This document shows positions 18,293-26,708 of a DNA stretch of 64,000 nucleotides, one piece after another; the stretch's first letter is position 1; each line of letters opens with the position of its first letter. The DNA lies in assembly GCF_000422405.1 (NCBI RefSeq), contig NZ_AULS01000002.1, positions 310,001-374,000 of the forward strand. Direction: 5' to 3'. This stretch comes from Microbacterium luticocti DSM 19459. GTDB lineage: Bacteria > Actinomycetota > Actinomycetes > Actinomycetales > Microbacteriaceae. Below the pieces are notes generated by a model, which saw only the letters and a program-made list of their open reading frames with translations, had not been told where the DNA came from and did not search any database. Position numbers and translations under genes: made by a program.

Positions 18293-19296
18293 GGCTCCGG
18301 TTCGGATACAAGGCCTCGAGCGAGCAGTTCGGCCCGGCCGACCTGCTGCGCTTCGGCGTGCTGGCCGAGCAGATGGGGTTCGACTCGGTCTTTCTGTCCG
18401 ACCACTTCCAACCGTGGATGCACGAGGGCGGTCACGCGCCCGCGGCGCTGCCGTGGCTCGGCGCGCTCGGCGCCCGCACGCAGCGGGTGCTCATCGGCAC
18501 CTCGGTGCTGACCCCGACGTTCCGGTACCACCCGGCGGTGATCGCGCAGGCGTTCGCGACGCTCGGGGTGCTGTACCCCGAGCGGGTGATCCTCGGGGTC
18601 GGCACCGGCGAGGCGCTCAACGAGGTGACGCTGGGCCTTGACTGGCCCGACCCGCCCGAGCGGTTCCAGCGGCTGAAAGAGGCGATCACGCTGATCCGTG
18701 AGCTGTGGCGCGGCGAGCGGGTGAGCTTCGACGGCCGGTTCTGGCAGGTGACGGATGCCACGGTCTACGACCGTCCGCACCACGAGGTGCCGATCTACAT
18801 CGGCGCCTCGGGTCCGGCGGCGACGCGGCTGGCGGGGCGGATCGCCGACGGTTACATCACCACGAGCGGCAAGGACCGGGCGCTGTACACCGACACGCTG
18901 CTGCCCGCGCTCGAGGAGGGGCTCGCCAAGGCGGGACGGTCGGCAGACGAGGTCGACACCCTCATGGAGGTGAAGGTCTCGTACCATCCCGACCGGGAGG
19001 TCGCGCTGGGCAAGACGCGGTTCTGGGCGCCGCTCGCGCTGTCGCCCGAGGAGAAGCGCGACGTGCACGACCCGATCGAGATGCAGCGGCGCGCCGCCGA
19101 GCTGCCGATCGAGCGGGTGGCGCAGCGGTTCATCGTCTCGACCGACCCCGACGAGCACGTCGAGCGGATCGGCGAGTACATCGAGCTCGGGTTCCGGCAC
19201 CTGGTGTTCCACGACCCGGGCGCCGATCAGGAGGAGTTCCTGCGCATGTACGGTGCCGAGATCCTGCCCCGGCTGCGGGCGCGGTACGGGTCGTGA
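18289..19296 (+). CDS. fgd: F420-dependent glucose-6-phosphate dehydrogenase
   Basis: 335 residues of the luciferase-like F420 family, closely resembling mycobacterial FGD1 along its length: LRFGYKASSEQF, SDHFQPWMHEGGHAP, LGTSVLTPTFRYHPAVIAQ-like sequence, GVGTGEALNE, TSGKD and TRFWAPLALS. His39 and Glu108 match the catalytic pair of FGD1. It reduces F420 with glucose-6-phosphate, supplying F420H2. AGAGGGGAAAACG precedes the ATG, which overlaps the monooxygenase stop. Confidence 0.93.
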   Translation: MRLRFGYKASSEQFGPADLLRFGVLAEQMGFDSVFLSDHFQPWMHEGGHAPAALPWLGALGARTQRVLIGTSVLTPTFRYHPAVIAQAFATLGVLYPERVILGVGTGEALNEVTLGLDWPDPPERFQRLKEAITLIRELWRGERVSFDGRFWQVTDATVYDRPHHEVPIYIGASGPAATRLAGRIADGYITTSGKDRALYTDTLLPALEEGLAKAGRSADEVDTLMEVKVSYHPDREVALGKTRFWAPLALSPEEKRDVHDPIEMQRRAAELPIERVAQRFIVSTDPDEHVERIGEYIELGFRHLVFHDPGADQEEFLRMYGAEILPRLRARYGS

Positions 19297-19356
19297 CGGC
19301 GGCGCGGCGTGCCGAACTCCGGAGTGTTGACGTGAACACGGCCTCCCGGAGGGCGT

Positions 19357-20046
19357 GTGGACGATGACATGCCGCCGTTCGGCACGGCCTGGACCGACGG
19401 CGTCCCGGACTGGACCGTCGTCGTCCCGGTCAAGCCGAGCGCGCGCGGCAAGTCGCGGCTCGCCACGGGCGTCGACCGGGCGGCGCTGGCCCGCGCGATC
19501 GCGCTCGACACCATCGCCGCGGCGGCCGCGGTGTGCGCGGTCATCGTGGTGACCGACGACGCCGAGGTGGCCGCGGCCGCACGGCAACTCGGCGCGACCG
19601 TCGTCGGCGAGGGCGGCGGCCGGGGCGAGGGCGGTGGCCGCGGCGAGGGCGAGGGCGGGGGCGGGGGCCTGAACGCGGCGGTGGCGCGCGGGGTGGCCGC
19701 GGCCGGCGACGGCCACCGAGCGGCGCTGCTGGGCGACCTGCCCGCGCTGCGCCCGGCGCAGCTGACGAGTGCGCTCGAGGCCGCGGCATCCGTCGACCGG
19801 GCGGTGGTGCCGGATGCCGAGGGCACCGGTTCGACGCTGGTCACCACCCGCGCGGGGGTGCCGTGGGCGTCGGCGTTCGGCGAGGGGTCGCTGGCGCGGC
19901 ACGTCGCGCTCGGGTGCGCGGTGCTGCCGGTTCCGGATGCCTCGACGCTGCGCCGCGACGTCGACACCGTCGATCAGCTTGCCGCCGCCGCCCGGCTGGG
20001 CCTCGGCCCCCGCACGGCCGCGCTCTGGCCGGGCGCCGGTCGCTGA
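19357..20046 (+). CDS. fbiD: 2-phospho-L-lactate/phosphoenolpyruvate guanylyltransferase (CofC/FbiD)
   Basis: 229 residues. VVPVKPSARGKSRLA is the nucleotide-binding start of CofC/FbiD enzymes, followed by VVTDD, GGGLNAAVARG and LLGDLPALRPAQL. It activates the F420 side-chain precursor with GTP before FbiA uses it. Residues 84-104 are an unusual Gly/Glu/Arg run encoded by an imperfect GGCGAG-rich DNA repeat, inserted just before the conserved GGGLN loop. GTG start at 19357. It lies downstream of fgd on the same strand after 60 bases. Confidence 0.87.
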   Translation: MDDDMPPFGTAWTDGVPDWTVVVPVKPSARGKSRLATGVDRAALARAIALDTIAAAAAVCAVIVVTDDAEVAAAARQLGATVVGEGGGRGEGGGRGEGEGGGGGLNAAVARGVAAAGDGHRAALLGDLPALRPAQLTSALEAAASVDRAVVPDAEGTGSTLVTTRAGVPWASAFGEGSLARHVALGCAVLPVPDASTLRRDVDTVDQLAAAARLGLGPRTAALWPGAGR

Positions 20047-20049
20047 GCG

Positions 20050-20162
20050 TGTCTCAGAAGATGCGTGTTCAGGCCGCGGCATCCCGCACCTTCTGAGACA
20101 TGCCCGCGACGCGTGTCTCAGAAAACGCCGGCTCAGGCCGCGGCCCCGCATCTTCTGAGACA
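20050..20162. repeat. Pair of tandem hairpins between convergent fbiD and fbiA
   Basis: Two successive stem-loops share the arms TGTCTCAGAA and TTCTGAGACA (20050-20100 and 20114-20162), with a common GGCTCAGG/TTCAGG-CCGCGG centre. The first left arm and last right arm also match perfectly over 16 bases, so one long hairpin can form instead. They probably act as a two-way terminator and look like copies of a repeat family. Confidence 0.7.
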
Positions 20163-20220
20163 TGCCGCGGCCGTGCGTTCGACTCGGGCCCGCGGCCCTC
20201 GCCCTGCGCCCCAGAATCCG

Positions 20221-21177
20221 CTACGCCTCGAGCGCGGCGTCGACGATCGCGGCGGAGGCCGCGGCATCCGTCATCCACAGCGGCGACACGACCGGCCGCA
20301 CGCCGAGCGCCGCGACCTCGGGCGCGAGCGCCGCGTCCTCCTCGGCCATCACCCACGCGTCGAGCAGCCCGCCCGCGGCACGCGCGCCATAATGCCCGGC
20401 CACCGCGGCGGCCGTGGTCGGCACGCCGATCGCCGCCAGGCACACGTCGGCCATGCCGCGCACGACCGCGCCGCCGATGATGCCCGACACCCCGACCACC
20501 CGCGCCGGAGTCGCCCGCAGCGCGTCGCGCACGCCCGGCACCGCGAGGATCGGCCCGATCGAGACGACCGGGTTCGAGGGCGCGAGAAGCACCACATCCG
20601 CCTCGGCGATCGCCTCGCGCACGCCGGGCGCGGGCACGGCCGCCTCGATGCCCGGGTTCTCGAACGCCCGCGGCGCCGGCGCGGCCCGATGCCGCGTCCA
20701 CCATTCCTGGAAGTGCATCCGACCGGCATCCGTCACCACATGCGTGTCGACCTCGCTGTCGGTCATCGGCAGCAGCCGCACCCCGATCGGCCAGCGCCGC
20801 GACAGCCGCGCGACGACCTCGGTGACCGAGGCGCCCTCGCGCAGCCATCCGGTGCGCGCCAGGTGGGTGCCCAGATCGAGGTCGCCGAGCGTGAACCACG
20901 GCCATCCCGCGCCCCACGCCTGCAGCTCGTCGTTCACCCGCTCGGTGTCACCGGCCCGCCCCCAGCCGCGGGCGGTGTCGTTCACCCCGGCCAGCGCGTA
21001 CAGGATCGAGTCGACGTCGGGCTGCAGCCGCACGCCCGACAGCCACAGGTCGTCGCCGGTGTTCACGACGACCGTGGCGGGCGGTGCGCCGCGTCGGGCC
21101 AACGCTTCGCGCACGCCGAGCGTGAACTTCGCCCCGCCCACGCCGCCGGCCAGCACGACGACACGAAGGGATGCCAC
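20221..21177 (-). CDS. fbiA: 2-phospho-L-lactate transferase (CofD/FbiA)
   Basis: 318 residues with the CofD hallmarks: VVLAGGVGGAKFTLGVREAL at the start, VVNTGDDLWLSGVRLQPD, GWFTLGDLDLGTHL-type segment, and LAPSNPVVSIGPILAVPG. It joins the FbiD product to FO to give (dehydro-)F420-0. It follows hemD by 14 bases and is convergent with fbiD. FbiB, the ligase that adds glutamates, is not in the window. Confidence 0.92.
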   Translation of the reverse strand: MASLRVVVLAGGVGGAKFTLGVREALARRGAPPATVVVNTGDDLWLSGVRLQPDVDSILYALAGVNDTARGWGRAGDTERVNDELQAWGAGWPWFTLGDLDLGTHLARTGWLREGASVTEVVARLSRRWPIGVRLLPMTDSEVDTHVVTDAGRMHFQEWWTRHRAAPAPRAFENPGIEAAVPAPGVREAIAEADVVLLAPSNPVVSIGPILAVPGVRDALRATPARVVGVSGIIGGAVVRGMADVCLAAIGVPTTAAAVAGHYGARAAGGLLDAWVMAEEDAALAPEVAALGVRPVVSPLWMTDAAASAAIVDAALEA

Positions 21178-21191
21178 GGCCCGCGCCCCGA

Positions 21192-22004
21192 TCAGAAGTG
21201 GAACTCGTCGGACGCGTGCGGCAGCGGCAGCCGCGACACCGCCTCGATGAGCGCGTCGACGGTCTGCCGCGGGGCGACCACGTCGACGTCGAGCCCGGCC
21301 TTGCGGGCGTCCTTCGCGGTGCGCGGGCCGATCGCGGCGATGACGGTCTCGTCGGGGATCTCGGGGAACTGCTCGCGCACCTGCTGCGCCACCGATCCGC
21401 TGGTCACCAGGATGGCGTTGATCCGCCCGTTCGCCACGTCGCGGGCGATGCGCTCGGTGACCGGCACCCCCACCGTGCGGTAGGCGACGACCGACCGCAC
21501 GTCGTGGCCGGCGGCGATCAGCCGCTTGGTGAGCACGGGCTTGGCGATCTCGCTGCGCAGGGTGAGGATGCGACGCGGCTCGGACTCCAGTGCGATCATC
21601 TCGTCGGCCATGCCGGCGGCGGAGTTGTCCTTCTCGGGCACCAGGTCGACGCGGTAGCCGACGGCCTGCAGTGCGGCGGCGGTCGTCTCACCGACGGCGG
21701 CGACCTTGGTGGTGGCCGGGATCACCGCCCGGTAGGCGAACAGCACGTCCACGGTGGTGGCACTGGTGAGCGTGAGCCAGTCGAAGGCGCCCGCTGCCAG
21801 ATCGCTCAGCGCCTGCTCGAGGGTGGTGAGGTCTTCGGTGGGGGCGAAGTTGATCAGCGGCGCGACCACCGGGACGGCTCCCTGTGCCCGCAGGGTGGCC
21901 GCCACGCCGTCGCCCCAGGGGCCGCCGCGGGGCACGAGGACGCGCCACCCGGCGAGGGGCTTGGTGGAGATGCCACCGGTGTGGGGTAGTGCTGAGTTCA
22001 TCAT
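21192..22004 (-). CDS. hemD: Uroporphyrinogen-III synthase
   Basis: 270 residues of the HemD fold. N-terminal WRVLVPRGGPWGDGVAATLR, a central DWLTLTSATTVDVLF, VAAVGETTAAALQAVGYRVD, and a second domain with ILVTSGSVAQQV and IAAIGPRTAKDARKAG. It cyclises hydroxymethylbilane to uroporphyrinogen III, feeding haem synthesis. Two ATG codons are adjacent at the start; the first overlaps a TGA that may end a hemC remnant. fbiA follows closely and may be co-transcribed. Confidence 0.9.
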   Translation of the reverse strand: MMNSALPHTGGISTKPLAGWRVLVPRGGPWGDGVAATLRAQGAVPVVAPLINFAPTEDLTTLEQALSDLAAGAFDWLTLTSATTVDVLFAYRAVIPATTKVAAVGETTAAALQAVGYRVDLVPEKDNSAAGMADEMIALESEPRRILTLRSEIAKPVLTKRLIAAGHDVRSVVAYRTVGVPVTERIARDVANGRINAILVTSGSVAQQVREQFPEIPDETVIAAIGPRTAKDARKAGLDVDVVAPRQTVDALIEAVSRLPLPHASDEFHF

Positions 22005-22099
22005 GTGGTGTTCGGGGTCGGCTCACGGATTTCGACGCCGGCCGCCCCACGTTCGAGCAACCGACGGGCGACATGGGCCCCGGCGCACTGTGGTGCGCG
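22001..22099 (-). pseudogene. Possible 3' remnant of hemC
   Basis: The minus frame ending in TGA at 22003-22001, overlapping hemD's first ATG, reads AGAHVARRLLERGAAGVEIR, which resembles the C-terminal helix of hydroxymethylbilane synthase, the usual hemD neighbour. Upstream of about 22099 the frame no longer looks coding and the preceding gene is unrelated. This short match is suggestive only. Confidence 0.3.
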
Positions 22100-22206
22100 T
22101 TCGGGTCCGCGCCGTCGGCAGCACTCGCACCATTGCCACTGCCTAGCCTCTGAGCATACCCCGCATCCGCCGATGCTGCGTCCGCAGCCGCCGGCGGCCG
22201 GTGGGA

Positions 22207-22485
22207 TCAGCGCGTGTAGAGCTTGACCAGGCCCCACACGCTCGCGCCGACGGCGATCGCGACGCCGGCGACGGCCACCACCGCCATCGCCGGGTTCTTG
22301 CGTGCGAACACCCGGGCGTCGGCGACCCCGCGGCCGGTGGCCCGGGCGACACGCTTGGGCACGTTGGCCTTCTCTTCGATGGCGGCCAGCGCCGCCTTCA
22401 GCTCGGCCCGCGCCTTCTCGACCGGGTCGTCGATCCCCAGCGGAACCGCGGTGCGGGGCAGCGGCACGACGGACTCAGAACTCAT
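22207..22485 (-). CDS. DUF3618 family small membrane protein
   Basis: 92 residues. An amphipathic N-terminal part (EKARAELKAALAAIEEKANV) typical of DUF3618 is followed by one membrane helix (MAVVAVAGVAIAVGASVWGLV). The start at 22485 was chosen over 22494 because AAGG sits nine bases before it; it overlaps the holin-family gene by 11 bases. Function unknown; the three-gene set recurs in actinobacteria and probably acts at the envelope. Confidence 0.75.
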   Translation of the reverse strand: MSSESVVPLPRTAVPLGIDDPVEKARAELKAALAAIEEKANVPKRVARATGRGVADARVFARKNPAMAVVAVAGVAIAVGASVWGLVKLYTR

Positions 22486-22885
22486 CGGCGACATCCTTCA
22501 CGATCTTCACGTCTCGGGCGATGGCCGCGCCCGGATTCTCGCGCCTGGTGAGCCGACGGAAGCGCAAGAACCCCAGCAGCGCGAAGAACGCCGCGATCAG
22601 CAGTCCGATGCCGAACACCACCAGCGCCGACAGCCACACCGGCCACCACGACGACAGCCCGGCGATGAAGAACGTCAGCAGCACCGGCACCGACCAGAAC
22701 AGGAAGAACAGGGCGACGACCATCCAGCCGGCGCCGAATCCGGCATCCTTCGCCGTCTTGGCCACCCAGGCTTTGGCGGCGTCGATCTCGGCGACGATGA
22801 GGTTGCGGATCAGTTCGGGCAGCTCGCCCAGCAAGGTGAGGAACCCGTCGTCGGCACGGTCGCGGAATCCGCGTGGCGTGGTCAT
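22475..22885 (-). CDS. Phage-holin-superfamily (actinobacterial Holin-X/DUF1469-like) membrane protein
   Basis: 136 residues. A soluble start with FLTLLGELPELIRNLIVAEI, then two strongly hydrophobic helices (MVVALFFLFWSVPVLLTFFI and WLSALVVFGIGLLIAAFFAL). The name reflects family membership, not phage origin; these are ordinary chromosomal membrane proteins of unknown role. The ATG at 22885 lies right after the YtxH-like gene's stop, and the end overlaps the DUF3618 gene. Confidence 0.75.
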   Translation of the reverse strand: MTTPRGFRDRADDGFLTLLGELPELIRNLIVAEIDAAKAWVAKTAKDAGFGAGWMVVALFFLFWSVPVLLTFFIAGLSSWWPVWLSALVVFGIGLLIAAFFALLGFLRFRRLTRRENPGAAIARDVKIVKDVADEF

Positions 22886-22886
22886 G

Positions 22887-23249
22887 TCAGCTCCCGTCGC
22901 GGTCGGAGATCGCGTCGGCGACCTCGTCCGCGGTCTTCTCGGCGGCATCGGCGATCTTGTCGGCGGAGTCCTTGCCGGCGCGCAGTGCCGCATCCAGCTT
23001 CTGTCCCGGGGTGCCGCGATCACCGGCCGCCCGGGTGACCTTCACGGCGGTGTCCCACAGCGCGTTCGGCAGCGCCATGACGGCGGAGGTGGCGAACCCC
23101 TTCGCCTTGTCGACCTGCTTGCGCACGGGCGGGAGGTTCCAGACCTTCGCGGCCTGCTCCTTGATCTGCTCGTACCGTTCCCGGCCCGCACGCGTGCCCA
23201 ACACGTAGCCCGCGGCCAGTCCGATCACGAGTCCGACTTTGCCCCTCAT
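22887..23249 (-). CDS. YtxH-like membrane-associated protein
   Basis: 120 residues beginning MRGKVGLVIGLAAGYVLGTRAGRERYEQI split across a short membrane segment and the Gly-Thr-Arg-Ala-Gly motif common in YtxH-like proteins. The remainder is helical, Lys/Ala/Asp-rich (ADKIADAAEKTADEVADAI) and may form a coiled coil. First gene of a three-gene envelope set. Function unknown. Confidence 0.75.
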   Translation of the reverse strand: MRGKVGLVIGLAAGYVLGTRAGRERYEQIKEQAAKVWNLPPVRKQVDKAKGFATSAVMALPNALWDTAVKVTRAAGDRGTPGQKLDAALRAGKDSADKIADAAEKTADEVADAISDRDGS

Positions 23250-23338
23250 CGGGTCTCCTCACCGTTGTCGTCCTCCACCAGGGTAACGCTGTATGCCGTT
23301 TCCGGCATCCACCGTCCGACGCGGGCGTGCGCTGCGGC

Positions 23339-24826
23339 TCAGGATGCGGCATCCGCCCCGAACAGCGCCCGCCGGCGCAGCCGATCGGCGGTCGCGGCCG
23401 CGTCGGGAACGACCTGCGCGAGCCCGCTGCCGCTCAGCCAGGCGCCGGTGGCGGCCAGGCGCGGCATGGCCTCGACGGCGTTGCGCACCCGGGTGGCGGC
23501 GGCCTCGTGCCCGGTGAGCGCGCGCGCCGGGGCGAGGGTGAACCGGGCGCGATCGGCGGCGACCGGCGCCGGCAGTTCCACTCCCAGCAGCACGGATGCC
23601 TCGGCTCGGGCGAGCTCTGCGGCCGCAGCGTCGTCGAGGGCGGCCGTGGCCGGCACGGTGTCGGGGCCGCCGAACGCGACCCGCACCGCGTGGCGACCGG
23701 CGCCACCCCACTTCGCGGTCAGATGCACGACGCTCGCGGCCGCGCGCGAGCCCGGCAGGGCGATCGCCTCGGCGCCGCGGGGATGCGCGTCGAGCGCGGG
23801 CGCGTCCACGACGAGGGTGACGGTCTCGACGGGCACGGACGCCACCGGCCGCACCCCGAGCGCGGGCACCACCGGGGCCAGCAACTCGCGCGCGGCGCGT
23901 TCGTCGGTGGCGACGACGACCGCGTCGAAACGCTCCACGACCGCATCGTCGGCGGTGTCGAACTCCTCGCCGGTGGTGTGCACGATCCAGCCGGTGTCGG
24001 TGCCGTCCGCCTCGAGCGCGGTGACCGGGGTGCCGCAGCGCACGTCGGCGCCGAGCGCGCGCAGGCGTGCGTCGAGCGCGGTGACCAGGCGCGACATGCC
24101 GCCGACAAGACCGCGCAGCGGGGCGGGGGGCTTTTCGGCCCGCAGCTGGGCGACGGCGCCCGACAGCGACCCGGCGCGGGTGAGGGCGGCGTTCAGCCCC
24201 GGCGCGGCGACATCGACGTCGATGCGGTCGGGGCGGGCCCCGTACACCGCGGTGGTGAGCGGGGCAACCAGCCGGTCGAGCACCGCGACACCCATGCGGC
24301 TGCGCACGAGCGCGGCCAGGTTTCGTTCGTGACCGATGGTCAGCGGCGGCCGCAGCCGGTCGAGGTAGGCCCGCCAGGTGCCGCCGGTGCCGAGCAGCCG
24401 CCGGCAGTCGTCCGAGAACATGTTCTCGGGGATGCCCAGCACCGCCTCGCCCGGCAGAGGAGCGGCGGGCACGCCGGGCCGACGTGCCCGGGTCGCAGCA
24501 TCCGTCGCCTGCCCGACGCCGACCACCCAGCGGGTCTGCTCGCCGGGTTCGACCAGCGCCTCGGCAAGACCCAGCTCGTCGACGAGGCCGGCCGCGGCCG
24601 GCTGCAGCCCGATGCAGTCGACACCGGTGTCGACGACCAGGCCGCCCAGTTCCACCGTGCGGACGGTGCCGCCGAGCCGATCGGCCGCCTCGAACACGGT
24701 GACCGCAAGGCCCACCTTCGCGCACTCGTGCGCGGCGACCAGACCGGCGACGCCGCCGCCGACCACGGCGACGCGCACCCGCCCGGCCTGTGCCGCGAGC
24801 TCGTCGAGGGGCACCGGTTCACTCAC
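23339..24826 (-). CDS. hemY: Protoporphyrinogen/coproporphyrinogen III oxidase
   Basis: 495 residues of the FAD amine-oxidase fold: VRVAVVGGGVAGLVAAHECA near residue 17, then FEAADRLGGTVRTVELGGLV, an inner AVYGARPDRIDVD segment, and a C-terminal WLSGSGLAQVVPDA closing the FAD site. In Gram-positive actinobacteria this enzyme normally oxidises coproporphyrinogen III in the coproporphyrin-dependent route, hence also cgoX. It heads the minus-strand group containing the envelope genes and hemD. Confidence 0.88.
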   Translation of the reverse strand: MSEPVPLDELAAQAGRVRVAVVGGGVAGLVAAHECAKVGLAVTVFEAADRLGGTVRTVELGGLVVDTGVDCIGLQPAAAGLVDELGLAEALVEPGEQTRWVVGVGQATDAATRARRPGVPAAPLPGEAVLGIPENMFSDDCRRLLGTGGTWRAYLDRLRPPLTIGHERNLAALVRSRMGVAVLDRLVAPLTTAVYGARPDRIDVDVAAPGLNAALTRAGSLSGAVAQLRAEKPPAPLRGLVGGMSRLVTALDARLRALGADVRCGTPVTALEADGTDTGWIVHTTGEEFDTADDAVVERFDAVVVATDERAARELLAPVVPALGVRPVASVPVETVTLVVDAPALDAHPRGAEAIALPGSRAAASVVHLTAKWGGAGRHAVRVAFGGPDTVPATAALDDAAAAELARAEASVLLGVELPAPVAADRARFTLAPARALTGHEAAATRVRNAVEAMPRLAATGAWLSGSGLAQVVPDAAATADRLRRRALFGADAAS

Positions 24827-24847
24827 CCGTCCATCCTCGCATCCGGA

Positions 24848-26305
24848 TCACTGCAGCGCCGAGGTGAGCCGTGCCAGGTTGTCGAGCACGGTGGAGCGCA
24901 GTGGCTGCTTCAGCCATTCGTCCAGCGTGAGCTCGCGCGACAGCTGCCGGTACTTCTCTTCGACCAGGCGCATCTCGCGCACGAACTCCTCGCCGCGCAC
25001 GAGCATCGAGATCTCGAGGTTGAGACCGAACGAGCGCATGTCCATGTTGCTCGAGCCGATGATGGCGACCTCGTCGTCGATGGTCATCGACTTGGAGTGC
25101 AGGATGAACGGCTTGCGGTACATCCAGATCTTGACACCGGCCCGCAGCAGCGCCTCATAGTAGCTGCGCTGGGCGTGGTAGACCATGGCCTGGTCGCCCT
25201 CTTCGGACACGAACAGCTCGACCTGCAGGCCACGGTGGCAGGCGGTGGTGATGGCCAGCAGCATCGCCTCGTCGGGCACGAAGTAGGGGCTCACGATGAT
25301 GAGCTTGTGCTGCGCGTAGTAGAGCAGCCCGAGGAACAGCCGCAGGTTGTTCTCGAACCGGAAGCCGGGACCACTGGGCACGATCTGGCAGTCCAGGTCG
25401 CCGTCCGAGGGGGTGATCTCGAACAGCTCCACCTCGTGTTCGAGGGTCTCGCCGGTCTCGCTGTACCAGTCCGACAGGAAGACGGCGTTCACGGATGCCA
25501 CGACCGGGCCTTCGAGGCGCACCATGAGGTCGACCCAGTGCAGCCCCCGTCTGATGTTCTTGGGCAGGTTGTAGGTGGAGTCGGTGACGTTCTGCGACCC
25601 CATGAAGGCGACGTCGCCGTCGACGACCAGCAGCTTGCGGTGGTTGCGCAGGTCGGGCCGCTGGTATCGGCCGCGCAGCGGCTGCACCGGCAGCATCAGG
25701 TGCCAGTGCGCGCCCATCGCATCCAGGCGTTTGAGCGTGCGGCGGTAGTACGGCTTGCCGCGGTTGGCCCAGTGGTCCAGCAGCACCCGCACCACCACAC
25801 CCCGCGCGACGGCCTCTTCGAGGGCCCGGAAGAAGTCGTCGGTGGTGGCGTCGGACTGCAGGATGTAGAACTCGACGTGCACGTACCGGCGCGCGGCGCG
25901 GATCGCGCGGGCCATGGCGGCCAGGCTTGCGTCATAGTCCGAGATGAGGTGCGCCTCGTTGTCGCCGGCCAGCGGCAGGGCGCCCAGGGTGCGGTTCATC
26001 GTCACCATCGAGGTGAACCATTCCGGGGCGTTCGGGCGCAGGGTGCCGAAGTCGAGGTGCTCGCTGGTCTCGCGGATGTAGTCGTTGATGGCGTCCTGCT
26101 TGCGGCGGCGCTTGCGCGGCAGCCGCGGCGTGCCGATGAGCAGGAACAGCAGCACGCCGACGACGGGGATGAAATAGATCGCCAGCAGCCACGCCATCGC
26201 CGCGGTGGGCCGCCGGTTGCGCGGCACGATGATGATCGCGGCGATGCGGATCGCCACGTCGAAGACCAGGATGACGATCGGCCACCACGTCACCACGAAC
26301 GACAT
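24848..26305 (-). CDS. cls: Cardiolipin synthase (phospholipase D family)
   Basis: 485 residues. Two N-terminal membrane helices (WWPIVILVFDVAIRIAAIII and WLLAIYFIPVVGVLLFLLIG), then two HKD motifs, NHRKLLVVDGDVAFMGSQN near 220 and LHSKSMTIDDEVAIIGSSN near 405. It would condense phosphatidylglycerol into cardiolipin at the inner membrane. A candidate ribosome site (GGAGAAAAAGGG) precedes the ATG at 26305. It runs toward hemY with a 21-base gap. Confidence 0.9.
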   Translation of the reverse strand: MSFVVTWWPIVILVFDVAIRIAAIIIVPRNRRPTAAMAWLLAIYFIPVVGVLLFLLIGTPRLPRKRRRKQDAINDYIRETSEHLDFGTLRPNAPEWFTSMVTMNRTLGALPLAGDNEAHLISDYDASLAAMARAIRAARRYVHVEFYILQSDATTDDFFRALEEAVARGVVVRVLLDHWANRGKPYYRRTLKRLDAMGAHWHLMLPVQPLRGRYQRPDLRNHRKLLVVDGDVAFMGSQNVTDSTYNLPKNIRRGLHWVDLMVRLEGPVVASVNAVFLSDWYSETGETLEHEVELFEITPSDGDLDCQIVPSGPGFRFENNLRLFLGLLYYAQHKLIIVSPYFVPDEAMLLAITTACHRGLQVELFVSEEGDQAMVYHAQRSYYEALLRAGVKIWMYRKPFILHSKSMTIDDEVAIIGSSNMDMRSFGLNLEISMLVRGEEFVREMRLVEEKYRQLSRELTLDEWLKQPLRSTVLDNLARLTSALQ

Positions 26306-26383
26306 CGGTCCCCTTTTTCTCCGGAGTCTGGCTCCAGCGTAGTGGGGGCAGGCGCCACGGGCGGATCGGTGTTCGCCGACCGC

Positions 26384-26447
26384 CTTCGCGGCTCAGCTTT
26401 CGAAGCTCAGCCTGCGCGGCTCAGCCTTCGCGGCTCAGCTTTCGCGG
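26384..26447. repeat. 14-bp tandem repeat at the end of a small gene
   Basis: Four copies of a unit like CTTCGCGGCTCAGC (variants TTTCGAAGCTCAGC and CTGCGCGGCTCAGC) and a partial fifth. The array overlaps the last codons and stop of the small membrane protein gene, so that gene's end has been copied downstream. Confidence 0.85.
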
Positions 26448-26648
26448 GGCGCGCCCGTCGAGTGGATGGGTGCGGGCGGGTGCGGGCGGCAGGCCGCGCT
26501 TGGCGCGCTCCTGCGCCTCGACCTTCGCGTACGCGCGGCGCTCGTTGCGGTCCAGGTGCACGACCGAACGCAGGATGTAGATGAACAGCCCCAGCACCAC
26601 CACGGTCGGGATGATCGACCAGAAGGCGGCGACCCAGAAGTTGTCCAT
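26421..26648 (-). CDS. Small single-helix membrane protein
   Basis: 75 residues: [20 protein letters not shown] starts a single membrane helix that continues to about residue 29. A charged cytoplasmic tail ([22 protein letters not shown]) follows. It is located between lysS and the cardiolipin synthase gene on the same strand. Similar small proteins are common in Microbacteriaceae beside lysS. No function recognised. Its 3' end lies in a tandem repeat. Confidence 0.7.
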   Translation of the reverse strand: MDNFWVAAFWSIIPTVVVLGLFIYILRSVVHLDRNERRAYAKVEAQERAKRGLPPAPARTHPLDGRAPRKLSREG

Positions 26649-26708
26649 GCCTCCATGGTACCGGCGCGCCGGACGCGTCCGGTCGGCCGGCCCGGAGGCA
26701 TCCCGCTG

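Noticed and set aside
22475-22885. Prophage based on a holin-family name
   Set aside because: The gene belongs to a common chromosomal three-gene set and no phage genes are nearby.
23327-26584. 1085-codon plus-strand open frame
   Set aside because: It is antisense to hemY, cls and part of a small membrane gene, and its translation is His/Arg/Gly-rich without motifs. High GC makes such frames common.
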